This document shows, piece by piece, positions 45,219-53,675 of a stretch of DNA of 64,000 nt. This DNA is from Bacillota bacterium (GTDB taxonomy: Bacteria > Bacillota > Limnochordia > DTU087): the NCBI GenBank assembly GCA_012798695.1, contig JAAZMR010000076.1:1-64000 (forward strand), in the 5' to 3' direction. Every line of letters begins with the position of its first letter. Position 1 is the first letter of the stretch. Below the pieces are notes generated by a model. The model saw only the letters and a list, made by a program, of their open reading frames with translations, searched no databases and was not told the origin of the DNA. The position numbers and the translations under genes were made by a program.

Positions 45219-46510
45219 GCACTTTTGTGAACATGATACCGAACCCTGTCTTCATCAATGGTAAGTAATTCTCCCTCTTCATACACAATACGGCCGTCTA
45301 CCATAACCAGGGAGACATCAGTACGCTGACCCGAATAGACAGCGGATGCCTGAGGATTACTGAGGGGCTGCCAATGCAGCCCTTCCATATCTACCAGGAT
45401 CAGATCCCCCACCCAGCCAGGTAGCAACCTGCCCACCCCCTCCAAGAACAGAGCCTTGGCCCCACCAAAGGTGGCCATTTCCAGGGCAGCACTCGCCGGA
45501 ACCACAGTGGCATCCTGTGCCGTGGCTTTGTGTATGAGACTGGCCAACCGCATCTCTTCCCACAGATCCAACTTATTGTTGCTGGCCGCACTGTCAGTTC
45601 CCAGCCCTATGGCCAATTCCTCAGCCAGCATTTCCGGCAATGGCATGATCCCACTCCCGAGTTTCATGTTGCTGCTAGGACAGTGTACAATACGCACATC
45701 CTTGTCTGCAGCCAGTTTAAAATCGGTTTCTTGCATGTGCACACAGTGAACTGCCATGACCGGCAAATCTAAGACACCATTTGCCCCCAACATCTCCAAG
45801 GGTGTCATTCCATAGTCTTGTCGGATCTGGGAGACTTCGGCAACCGTCTCCGCTACATGAATATGGATTGGTACATCCAAATATCCCGCCCAATCCACTA
45901 CCTTGTGGAGGAACTCCGGCGGACAAGTAAAAGGAGCATGGGGCCCTAACATAGTAGTTATGCGCCCATCAGCACCTGCCTCCCATTCACGGCAGAACCG
46001 TACAGCTTCATCGAGTCCCCGCAAACCGCTGCCACTAACGCCTTGCACTCCACGGCTCAGGCTAGCTCTGATGCCCGCCTCTGCCACCGCCCGGGCCGTT
46101 GCTTCCATGTGGAAGTACATATCGCCACAGGTGGTGACTCCACCCCGCAGCATTTCCCCGATAGCCAGAAGCGAGGCCCAGTAAACATCCTCGGCAGTCA
46201 GTTGATCTTCTATGGGCCACATTTTCTCTTGAAGCCAGACCATTAGCGGCAAATCATCTCCATAGCCCCTGAGCAATGTCATACCCAAGTGTGTGTGGGC
46301 ATTGACCAGACCCGGCAAGGCTAGTCGCCCCCGCCCCTCAATCACTTGATCCCAAGTCTCTGGGGAACAGGCTGCTTGATCTTCATCGGGCGCATGCTCC
46401 CGTATAAAGCTGATTCTGCCATCCTCAATTCCAATATCTACCCTGCCTTCCGGGGCCTCTTTGGAATTATCCTGAGGTAAGTTGATCACGTCACTAACTA
46501 AGATACGCAT
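45200..46510 (-). CDS. mtaD: 5-methylthioadenosine/S-adenosylhomocysteine deaminase
   Basis: A 436-residue amidohydrolase with metal-binding NAHTHLGMTLLRG, HIHVAET, HCVHM and the catalytic aspartate in GLGTDSAASNN. Family members deaminate MTA and SAH to the inosyl forms. Its position next to ahcY and the mtn genes supports this substrate assignment over other amidohydrolase roles. A GGGTGG ribosome site precedes the ATG. Confidence 0.9.
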   Translation of the reverse strand: MRILVSDVINLPQDNSKEAPEGRVDIGIEDGRISFIREHAPDEDQAACSPETWDQVIEGRGRLALPGLVNAHTHLGMTLLRGYGDDLPLMVWLQEKMWPIEDQLTAEDVYWASLLAIGEMLRGGVTTCGDMYFHMEATARAVAEAGIRASLSRGVQGVSGSGLRGLDEAVRFCREWEAGADGRITTMLGPHAPFTCPPEFLHKVVDWAGYLDVPIHIHVAETVAEVSQIRQDYGMTPLEMLGANGVLDLPVMAVHCVHMQETDFKLAADKDVRIVHCPSSNMKLGSGIMPLPEMLAEELAIGLGTDSAASNNKLDLWEEMRLASLIHKATAQDATVVPASAALEMATFGGAKALFLEGVGRLLPGWVGDLILVDMEGLHWQPLSNPQASAVYSGQRTDVSLVMVDGRIVYEEGELLTIDEDRVRYHVHKSAARLGL

Positions 46511-46589
46511 GATTTACCACCCTACTATCGCCAATCACCAATTCTGGGAGCCTGGATTCCCCGGGGGAGCCACTAACTATCGTGGTGCA

Positions 46590-47843
46590 TTAGTCCCACC
46601 CTGCTAGATACCGTTCCTGCTCCTGGGATAAGGTGTCTATTTGGATCCCACCTGCATTGAGTCTCAACCACGCCACCCGCTTATCTACTGCGTCTGGTAC
46701 CTCAATCACCTGTCGGGGAAGCTCGTGTTCTGACCGGAGCAAGTACTCCAAAGACAATGCCTGTATCCCAAAGGAAAGGTCCATGATCTCAGCGGGGTGA
46801 CCATCGGCACAAGCTAAGTTCACCAATCTACCCTCACCGAGGAGATACAATTTACGCCCATCCTCAAGCTGAAATTCCTCGATGTTTTCTCTTACTACCC
46901 GAGTTGAGACACTGATAGCTCTCAAATCATGCTTGTTGATTTCCACATCGAAATGACCCGCATTGGCTAGAATAACACCATCTCGCATCTGGGCAAGGTG
47001 CTCCCCACGAATCACATCCTTACAGCCTGTAAGGGTAATGAAAATCTGGCCAAGCCGGGCAGCCTCTGCCATAGGCATGACCTGAAACCCATCCATCATA
47101 GCTTCTAAGGCTCGAATGGGGTTAATCTCCGTCACAATTACCTGAGCACCGAGGCCTTTGGCCCTGAATGCCACACCCCGTCCACACCAACCATACCCTG
47201 CGACGACTACAGTCTTGCCGGCTACTACCAGATTGGTTGTCCGCATAATTCCATCCCATGTAGACTGTCCTGTACCATACCGATTATCAAATAGATACTT
47301 GCAGTAAGCGTCATTGACGGCGATCATGGGAAATTCCAGCTGCCCTCTGGCGGCCATAGCCCGCAATCGGTGTAAACCAGTGGTGGTTTCCTCACAGCCA
47401 CCCTTGATGCCAGGTAGATGCTCCCGCAAGTCAGTATGTAACAGGTGCACCAAATCCCCACCATCATCGATCACTAGATCTGGACCAATGGAGGCTGTCT
47501 GTGCCAGGAAGCGGTTATATTCCTCTGCCGTACAGCCATGCCACGCAAAAACCTGTACACCACTGTCAGCTAGAGCCGCCGCCACATCGTCCTGGGTGGA
47601 TAGGGGGTTGCTGCCTGAAATTGCTACCTGCGCTCCTGCTTCATGCAAGACCTGGGCCAAATAGGCCGTCTTTGCCTCCAAATGGAGACATATAGCTATC
47701 TTTATCCCCTCAAAAGGCCGATTCTGAGAGAATTCCCGCCGGATCTCATTGAGGACCGGCATGTGATTCTTAACCCAATCGATTTTGAGCTTCCCTAGAG
47801 GAGCCAATTCTAGATTTCTTACCATTGACACGGTCTTCTCCAT
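46590..47843 (-). CDS. ahcY: adenosylhomocysteinase
   Basis: The 417-residue enzyme splits S-adenosylhomocysteine into adenosine and homocysteine using bound NAD. Motifs include CLHLEAKTAYLA, GGCEETTTGLHRL, VNDAYCKYLFDNRYGTGQS with active-site residues, and the Rossmann VVVAGYGWCGRGVA. It is the shorter archaeal/thermophile-like form lacking the roughly 40-residue insert of proteobacterial SahH. GGGAGGAG precedes the ATG. Confidence 0.96.
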   Translation of the reverse strand: MEKTVSMVRNLELAPLGKLKIDWVKNHMPVLNEIRREFSQNRPFEGIKIAICLHLEAKTAYLAQVLHEAGAQVAISGSNPLSTQDDVAAALADSGVQVFAWHGCTAEEYNRFLAQTASIGPDLVIDDGGDLVHLLHTDLREHLPGIKGGCEETTTGLHRLRAMAARGQLEFPMIAVNDAYCKYLFDNRYGTGQSTWDGIMRTTNLVVAGKTVVVAGYGWCGRGVAFRAKGLGAQVIVTEINPIRALEAMMDGFQVMPMAEAARLGQIFITLTGCKDVIRGEHLAQMRDGVILANAGHFDVEINKHDLRAISVSTRVVRENIEEFQLEDGRKLYLLGEGRLVNLACADGHPAEIMDLSFGIQALSLEYLLRSEHELPRQVIEVPDAVDKRVAWLRLNAGGIQIDTLSQEQERYLAGWD

Positions 47844-47953
47844 GTAAACTCCTCCCTATTGACTATCAGTCCCAACTATTTGGATTCACCATCAATGAGC
47901 TGGACACTCTCCATTTTTGGGCGGCAATGCATAAGGACCGAAGCATTCCGCGA

Positions 47954-49003
47954 CTAGGCTGATTCGAAAGCTTTTCCCAAGTTAATAGTAAATGGTGGAC
48001 GAATAACACCCACCTCAGTAATAATCCCACTAATTAGCTGGGCCGGTGTCACATCAAAGGCGGGATTGTAGGCATGGATACCTTTTGGTGCGACCTGTTG
48101 CCCGAAAACATGGGTAACCTCTTCAGCTGGCCGTTCCTCGATGGGAATTTGCTCACCACTTGGCAAAGCTAGATCCACGGTAGATAGTGGTGCTGCCACA
48201 TAAAAAGGTATCTGGTGATGGTGAGCCAATACGGCGAAGGTGTAAGTACCAATCTTGTTGGCTGTATCTCCATTGCGGGCGATCCGATCAGCTCCCACAA
48301 TCACTACCTGGATACGCCCCTGCTGCATCACCCAACCTGCCATGTTGTCAGTAATGAGGGTGGCGGGGATATTCTCTTCCACCAACTCCCAAGCTGTTAG
48401 CCGTGCACCTTGCAGAAAGGGTCTGGTTTCAGCTGCATATACGTGAAAGTCTCTGCCGGCCTCACAGGCAGCTCGTACAACTCCCAGGGCTGTACCATAA
48501 TCTACGGTAGCCAATGCTCCCGCGTTACAAATAGTGAGGACACCCGCTCCGTCAGGAATCAAAGCAGCGCCGGCGGCACCAATTCGCTGACAAGTTTCTA
48601 CATCCTCAGCGGCGATCGCTTCTGCCTCTGCTACCAAGGCCGCTACAATACTAGCAACTCGCTCGCCCTTTCTGGACTCCACAACCTTGCGCATACGCTC
48701 CAGTGCCCAAAATAGATTGACCGCTGTCGGTCTAGTAGCTGCCAGCTCACCACAGATAGCATCCATTGCCGCCACAAAATCGGCCGGGTGATCATTGCGA
48801 TGCTCCAGAGCTCCCAGTGCCACACCAAAAGCCGCAGTTGCCCCAATGGCTGGCGCTCCTCGGACCTTCATACTGCGAATAGCATCTCCCACCTCTTGAT
48901 AGGTTGTGCACTCTACTACCTCAAAAGTGATCGGCAATTTCGTCTGGTCGATGAGTTTCAGTTTCCCATCTGCCCATAGCAGGGAACGGACTCTGCCTTG
49001 CAT
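47954..49003 (-). CDS. mtnA: S-methyl-5-thioribose-1-phosphate isomerase
   Basis: The 349-residue eIF2B-like isomerase of the methionine salvage pathway has MKVRGAPAIGATAAFGVALG, LTICNAGALATVDYGTALG with the catalytic cysteine, ETRPFLQGARLTAWEL and GADRIARNGDTANKIGT. It acts on the product of MtnP, which is encoded immediately upstream with only 12 bases between stop and start. ATG 49003 follows AGAGGTG; GTG 49012 overlaps that site. Confidence 0.96.
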   Translation of the reverse strand: MQGRVRSLLWADGKLKLIDQTKLPITFEVVECTTYQEVGDAIRSMKVRGAPAIGATAAFGVALGALEHRNDHPADFVAAMDAICGELAATRPTAVNLFWALERMRKVVESRKGERVASIVAALVAEAEAIAAEDVETCQRIGAAGAALIPDGAGVLTICNAGALATVDYGTALGVVRAACEAGRDFHVYAAETRPFLQGARLTAWELVEENIPATLITDNMAGWVMQQGRIQVVIVGADRIARNGDTANKIGTYTFAVLAHHHQIPFYVAAPLSTVDLALPSGEQIPIEERPAEEVTHVFGQQVAPKGIHAYNPAFDVTPAQLISGIITEVGVIRPPFTINLGKAFESA

Positions 49004-49015
49004 GTCATTCACCTC

Positions 49016-49792
49016 TTACTCTGCCGCTGTGCCACTACACTGGCAACTATCGTCTGGATTAAGCCTTCCCAAAACAGCCATGACCAAACTGCGCATCTGC
49101 TTCTCGTTGGCCTGCATCACTTCTACGACCTCTGTATGGGTTAGTGGTGTAGGCGAAATCCCAGCTGCGAAATTAGTTACCATAGCGATCACCGCATAGC
49201 AAAGACCGGCCTCTCGTGCTAGGACTACTTCCGGTACATTAGTCATACCCACCACATCCCCACCAAGTCGATGATAGGCCACAATCTCTGCAGGAGTCTC
49301 ATAGCGAGGCCCTTCCACACATACATAACAGCCATGGGAGTGTAGTGGTAGATTGAGTTCGCCGGCAGCCTGTTGAATAGCCTGTCGCATATCACCACAA
49401 TAGGGCTCAGTAAAATCTGTATGAACCACCTGACCACCTTCACCGTCAAAAAAAGTAAAGGGCCGATTCTTGGTGAAATCAATGAACTGATCGAGAAGTA
49501 CCAAGTGGCCCGGTTCCATAGCCTTATTCAATGATCCTACTGCAGAAGCAGCCAGAACCTTAGTTACTCCCAGCTCCTTCAATGCCCAAATGTTCGCTCG
49601 GTAGTTGATCTTATGTGGGGGTACAGTATGCCCCCTGCCGTGCCTCTGCATAAAGATAACCTCGACTCCCTGAAAGCTGCCCAAAGAGATATCCACCAAA
49701 CCATAAGCTGTAGCCACGGTTTCCTCCCGAATATCTTTGAGCATCCCAGGATCATACACACCTGTCCCACCGATCAATGCTAACCTAGCCAT
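49016..49792 (-). CDS. mtnP: S-methyl-5'-thioadenosine phosphorylase
   Basis: The 258-residue phosphorylase cleaves MTA, a by-product of polyamine synthesis, to adenine and methylthioribose-1-phosphate. It has LIGGTGVYDP, MQRHGRGHTVPPHKINYRANIWA, CVEGPRYETPAE and GMTNVPEVVLAREAGLCYA. AAAGGAG precedes the ATG. It heads the mtnP-mtnA(-ahcY-mtaD) run behind a consensus promoter and a structured leader. Confidence 0.96.
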   Translation of the reverse strand: MARLALIGGTGVYDPGMLKDIREETVATAYGLVDISLGSFQGVEVIFMQRHGRGHTVPPHKINYRANIWALKELGVTKVLAASAVGSLNKAMEPGHLVLLDQFIDFTKNRPFTFFDGEGGQVVHTDFTEPYCGDMRQAIQQAAGELNLPLHSHGCYVCVEGPRYETPAEIVAYHRLGGDVVGMTNVPEVVLAREAGLCYAVIAMVTNFAAGISPTPLTHTEVVEVMQANEKQMRSLVMAVLGRLNPDDSCQCSGTAAE

Positions 49793-49861
49793 TGTCTAAG
49801 CTCCTTTCCAACTTCTCCCCAGGACCTTGTCCTTCGAACTCTGGGCATCTCCCTAGTCCAG

Positions 49862-49910
49862 AGGGGCCCGTAGGGCCCCTACTGTTGTCTCGAAACGTGG
49901 CTCGTTTCGA
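49862..49910 (-). other. two hairpins in the mtnP leader RNA
   Basis: In transcript order, an 8-bp stem TCGAAACG/CGTTTCGA (49890-49910) is followed by an 8-bp GC stem AGGGGCCC/GGGCCCCT with a 3-base loop (49862-49880). The leader does not match the SAM-I core as far as can be read. Confidence 0.5.
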
Positions 49911-49927
49911 TTACTTCTGACAGATTT

Positions 49928-49956
49928 AGCATATCATCAAATGCTCCACCGTACAA
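49928..49956 (-). promoter_or_regulatory. sigma-A promoter of the mtnP operon
   Basis: On the minus strand TTGTAC (49951-49956) and TATGCT (49928-49933) are exactly 17 bp apart. The leader to the mtnP ATG is about 130 bases. Confidence 0.7.
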
Positions 49957-49974
49957 GGATTCGCTCCGTCAACA

Positions 49975-50005
49975 AAGCACAGGCAGCTTGAAGCGACCTG
50001 TGCTT
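49975..50005 (-). terminator. terminator after the mmuM-like/yjbQ run
   Basis: A 9-bp stem (AAGCACAGG with CCTGTGCTT) is followed on the minus strand by TTTGTTG. It lies 60 bases after the stop of the small gene at 50065. Confidence 0.5.
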
Positions 50006-50064
50006 AAACTCAATCTCTTGGAGCCAACATAGACTTCTAGGAGACTACTGCATTTTCCGTTGGC

Positions 50065-50265
50065 TCAACCCACAATAGAGTAATATGCCGCAATCTCCTC
50101 CATTGGGGCCTGTTCGAGGTGTCCAGCCAGCTCATAGATGGTACTGCGGCTTACTTGGCCTAATCCCGGATCCAAGGCACGCCGACAGACAGCCAGGCTG
50201 GCATAGGACTCTGGATGACTATTGATAAAATCTAGGATCACTTCTACCTGTTGGCCTCGTTCCAT
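50065..50265 (-). CDS. hypothetical small helical protein
   Basis: The frame encodes 66 residues predicted to be mostly helical, with SRSTIYELAGHLEQAPMEEIAAYY near the C-terminus, possibly a small helix-turn-helix. It resembles no family that can be named. The ribosome site before the ATG is poor, so it may be shorter or not expressed. It lies 94 bases after yjbQ on the same strand and before a terminator-like hairpin. Confidence 0.45.
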   Translation of the reverse strand: MERGQQVEVILDFINSHPESYASLAVCRRALDPGLGQVSRSTIYELAGHLEQAPMEEIAAYYSIVG

Positions 50266-50359
50266 TCAGCCGATGACGGGCGACCGACTCACCCGCCCCT
50301 TTCACTCCTTTGTCTGCAGTTCAGGATTTCTGTTATAGTCTGCAGCAAAAGCAGCCGGC

Positions 50360-50755
50360 TTATCCTGCGAAAAGCTGGATCCAGATCTCCCGAATCCGAG
50401 GGCCATCGAACTCGCAAAGGTAGATGCCTTGCCAGGTACCAAGGCACAACCTACCATTCTCAATGAGGACCTGTTGGGAAAATCCCATGAGACTAGCCTT
50501 GACGTGGGCAGCTGAATTGCCTTCGGCATGCCGATAGTCATTGTGCCAGGGTACGAGCTCGTCTAGAACTTGCTGCATATCACGTACTACATTGGGGTCT
50601 GTGTTTTCGTTAATCGTGAGCCCTGCTGTCGTATGAGGGACAAACAGCGTACAGGTTCCCTGCTTTATACCACTAGTGCTTACCTCTGCACTGATCATGG
50701 CCGTGATGTCCACAAAATCACTACGAGTTTTGGTCTTTACACTTAAGCGTTTGAT
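50360..50755 (-). CDS. yjbQ: YjbQ-family protein (UPF0047)
   Basis: The conserved UPF0047 core is clear: CTLFVPHTTAGLTINENTDPNV, WHNDYRHAEGNSAAHVKASLMG and LGTWQGIYLCEFDGPR. Family members show weak thiamine-phosphate synthase activity in vitro, and the true role is unknown. The first canonical start is GTG 50713, which would remove the conserved first strand. In frame upstream the DNA encodes KRLSVKTKTRSDF followed by VDIT, matching the family N-terminus. An ATC at 50755 has GGAGGG 8 bases upstream, so a non-canonical ATC start (131 residues) is proposed. The 5' part overlaps the mmuM-like gene by 35 bases. Confidence 0.85.
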   Translation of the reverse strand: MKRLSVKTKTRSDFVDITAMISAEVSTSGIKQGTCTLFVPHTTAGLTINENTDPNVVRDMQQVLDELVPWHNDYRHAEGNSAAHVKASLMGFSQQVLIENGRLCLGTWQGIYLCEFDGPRIREIWIQLFAG

Positions 50756-52154
50756 ATCTGCATCCCTCCAGCCGTACTTGTGTATAGATGGGTAGTGCCC
50801 CCATAGCCAAAGTCATATCTACATAGTCATCTGCACGGGCAGCCGGAATCACAACCCCCGCCCGGCCACAGTAATTGAGCAATGTCGCCTGAAGGGCCTC
50901 AAGCGAACCACAGGTAAAGACGGCCGGCATCGCTTGAATCTGGAGGCCCCCCACCAGAGGGGCAATTTGTTCTAATGGCAGATTCCGAGGAATGTCAATC
51001 ACAGGGATATGTATGGGCATACACATATTCCCGCTATTCCCGCGGTGATGCCAGCTGCCAGGTTCAAATTCCACGATTGAGCCCACCCTTTCGAGCTGAT
51101 ATGACACTTGTCTGTTTCCCAAGGGAAGAAGCAGCGTGCGACTAGCTAAGAACATACCAGATGCGACAGCTCGACTAGAATCCGCACTTTCGCTCTTCTG
51201 CATCGAGTCATTAAGCTGCTCACCGGCCACCCATTTGGCGGCCCGTAGACTGACGTAGTGTTGGAATTGAATCTCACGCAGCTTATGCAGTATGTCACGC
51301 GGCCTATTTTTGGGTGAGCAACCGTCCACAATAGACCGCAATACCCTAATATGAGAAGGAGTTGTGCCACAACATCCACCCAATATGCTTACACCGGCTT
51401 GGATGAGCAGTTGGCTGCCAGTGGCGAACCCCTCTGGCTGGAGAGGATATACCTGCTCACTTTCCCGCCACTCTGGCAATCCGGCATTAGGAAAGGCCGC
51501 TAATACTCCAGCCCAGGGACGCATCTGCTTGATGGGATCAAGCATTTCCTCTGGGCCAGTGCCGCAATTACATCCCACCCAAAGGGGATTGAGCGTCGAC
51601 AAGACTGCTGCAGCCACATCGGCAGGTGTACCCATGAGGATGCGGCCACTTGGATCAAAGGTCAATTGTATCGCTATGGGTATGCCGGCACTCATAGCCC
51701 CAAAGGCAGCTGCCCGGGCTTCCTGCAGATCTGTCATGGTTTCAATCAGAATGAAATCTGCCCCCCCGGCTGCCAAAGCCTGTGCCTGCTGAGCATAGCT
51801 ATCCAGAGCGGCATCAAAGCTAATCCCTCCCCAAGGAAACACCAAACCACCCGTGGGACCCATGGATCCAGCCACCAGGGTGTTAGGGCCAGCCATCTCT
51901 CGAGCTAAACGGGAGCCGGCGAGATTGATCTCCCAAGCCGCTTGAGGACTAGCATCCCTGAGCTTGTGGCTATTGCCTCCGAAGGTATTAGTCTCAATTA
52001 TGTCAGCACCCGCGTCTATGTATTGCCGATGCACCTCACGGATCACTTTCGGGTTAGATAGATTCCATTTTTCGGGTGGTTCTCCCACGGACAGCCCTGC
52101 TGCTTGGAGCATGGTACCCATGGCCCCATCACCAAGCAATACGGTGCATTGCAT
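50721..52154 (-). CDS. homocysteine S-methyltransferase-like protein with extra C-terminal domain
   Basis: Residues 1-290 form a Zn-dependent homocysteine methyltransferase barrel like MmuM, BHMT or the MetH N-domain: GDGAMGTMLQAAGL, ADIIETNTFGGNS, and zinc ligands in VGCNCGTGP and GGCCGTTPSHI. Residues 300-477 hold an additional domain weakly resembling a shortened, degenerate MetH pterin-binding barrel (AVFTCGSLEALQATLLNYCGRAG). Full B12 and folate modules are absent, so the methyl donor is unclear. S-methylmethionine or SAM is possible. It belongs with the neighbouring methyl-cycle genes. Confidence 0.85.
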   Translation of the reverse strand: MQCTVLLGDGAMGTMLQAAGLSVGEPPEKWNLSNPKVIREVHRQYIDAGADIIETNTFGGNSHKLRDASPQAAWEINLAGSRLAREMAGPNTLVAGSMGPTGGLVFPWGGISFDAALDSYAQQAQALAAGGADFILIETMTDLQEARAAAFGAMSAGIPIAIQLTFDPSGRILMGTPADVAAAVLSTLNPLWVGCNCGTGPEEMLDPIKQMRPWAGVLAAFPNAGLPEWRESEQVYPLQPEGFATGSQLLIQAGVSILGGCCGTTPSHIRVLRSIVDGCSPKNRPRDILHKLREIQFQHYVSLRAAKWVAGEQLNDSMQKSESADSSRAVASGMFLASRTLLLPLGNRQVSYQLERVGSIVEFEPGSWHHRGNSGNMCMPIHIPVIDIPRNLPLEQIAPLVGGLQIQAMPAVFTCGSLEALQATLLNYCGRAGVVIPAARADDYVDMTLAMGALPIYTQVRLEGCRYQTLKCKDQNS

Positions 52155-52219
52155 CTGCCTATCCCCTTAGGGCCTTGCTGATTTGCTGGTAATTTCGCCC
52201 AGCAAAGACCTATCCTATG

Positions 52220-52903
52220 TTATATTTCAATAGCTTCACCCGGGTGCAATATGTGGCAATCGATTCGCAAAGCCTGCAGCCGCTGAGCAAACTCCTCAGG
52301 ATCCTGCTTGATTAGCTCAAAGGTATTATAGTGCATTGGCACTACTACCCGAGGGCGCAGCATCTTCGCCGCCCTAGCCGCATCCTCGATTCCCATGACG
52401 AAATTGCCCCCGATGGGCAACATAGCTACATCTATCTCATACATATCACCCAGCAACTCCATATCACCAAACAACCCAGTATCACCAGCAAAATAAGCAA
52501 CTTTTCCCCCAGATCTGACTAAGAACCCACAAGGCTGCCCTGCATAAATAATTTCTTCACCCTCTATTACCGATGAACCGTGCCATGCAGGTGTCAACTT
52601 CACCTACCCAAAGGGGAAACTGTGATCTCCGCCGATGTGCATGGCATGGGTTTTGGCTCCTTGTTGCTCACAGTAAATCGCCAATTCAAAGGCAGCCACA
52701 ATGGGTATGGCTAGCCGTTTGGATATAGATATCGCATCCCCCAGGTGATCACTATGACCGTGGCTAACCAATATGGCGTCAGCACTGATCTCCTCAGCCT
52801 TGGCAGCGGCCAGGGGATTTCCGGTAAGGTAAGGGTCAAAGAGCAACTGACCTTGTTCGGTTTTAAGATGAAAGCACGAGTGTCCCATAAAAGTTAATCG
52901 CAT
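52220..52903 (-). pseudogene. UPF0173 metal-dependent hydrolase, interrupted by one in-frame UAG
   Basis: The metallo-beta-lactamase-fold protein reads as two contiguous, same-frame halves. Residues 1-99 (52604-52903) contain SHGHSDHLGD metal ligands and end MHIGGDHSFPFG. After a single TAG at 52604-52606 the rest continues (52220-52603) with VKLTPAWHGSS, AYFAGDTGLFGD and PMHYNTF. In homologues such as Bacillus YtkL the stop position is a lysine (FDFG-K-VKLT), so AAG to TAG explains it. GTG follows the stop directly, so coupled re-initiation could yield two chains. It could be a nonsense mutation, a sequencing error or a read-through codon. Confidence 0.85.
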
Positions 52904-52982
52904 ATTCGGAGCACCCTACTCTTGAGGGAGGCGCCCCTTTCACCTCCTAAACGTGTTTACCTCATTTCATTGCATTCTAGTT

Positions 52983-53450
52983 TCAGACTAAGCCTTCAAA
53001 CCCCAACTGTCGCAAAGCCTCATAGAGAACAATTGCCACGGAATTGGCCAGGTTCAGCGAGCGCGCCCTCTCATCTGACAGCATGGGTATCCGTATGCAG
53101 CGCTCCGGGTGCGCGGCCAACAAGTCCTGTGAAAGCCCGGCGGTCTCTGGTCCAAACATGAGCACATCACCTGGTCGATATGCTACATCTGTATACCACT
53201 GTCTCCCCTTGGTTGTTACATAATAGATGCCAGCACCCTTATAGGTACTTTCCAGCTCTGCAACACTATCAAAGAAGTAATGGGTCAATAACTCCCAGTA
53301 ATCCAGTCCAGCCCTCTTCAAATGTTTGTCATCCAGAAAGAAGCCCAAAGGTCGAACAAGGTTCAAAGTACAGCCCGTAGCGGCACACAAGCGAGCTATG
53401 TTACCTGTATTAGGAGGGATCTCCGGATTAACTAAAGCCACATGTATCAT
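52983..53450 (-). CDS. trmL: tRNA (cytidine/uridine-34-2'-O)-methyltransferase TrmL
   Basis: The 155-residue SPOUT methyltransferase has the knot motifs VNPEIPPNTGNIARLCAATG, LMFGPETAGL and RIPMLSDERARSLNLANSVA. TrmL methylates the wobble ribose of leucine tRNAs. A tRNA-Leu with wobble C (CAA), one of its known targets, is encoded in this window. GGAGCAA precedes the ATG. Confidence 0.95.
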   Translation of the reverse strand: MIHVALVNPEIPPNTGNIARLCAATGCTLNLVRPLGFFLDDKHLKRAGLDYWELLTHYFFDSVAELESTYKGAGIYYVTTKGRQWYTDVAYRPGDVLMFGPETAGLSQDLLAAHPERCIRIPMLSDERARSLNLANSVAIVLYEALRQLGFEGLV

Positions 53451-53645
53451 CGACTATTGCTCCTCCGACAATGCTTTTCGCACTGTATAGGCGCAAGCAG
53501 AGCCTTCTTGTGATGTTCCTCGAGGGTCAACCTTAACCACTTCACGATCCCATTCATTGGCTTTGGCATGAAGAATCCTCTCCAAGACACCCCCGCCTGC
53601 ATCTAGGATACTCTTAGCGAGGTACTCATATCGGCATCAGTATCT

Positions 53646-53675
53646 GGGGAGTGGGAAGCTCATTTTCCCCTCCCC
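53646..53675 (-). terminator. hairpin at the 3' end of the chemoreceptor gene
   Basis: GGGGAG-T-GGGAA pairs with TTCCCCTCCCC with one bulge, directly after the chemoreceptor stop codon. No T-run follows. It is a probable terminator or stabilising structure. Confidence 0.45.
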
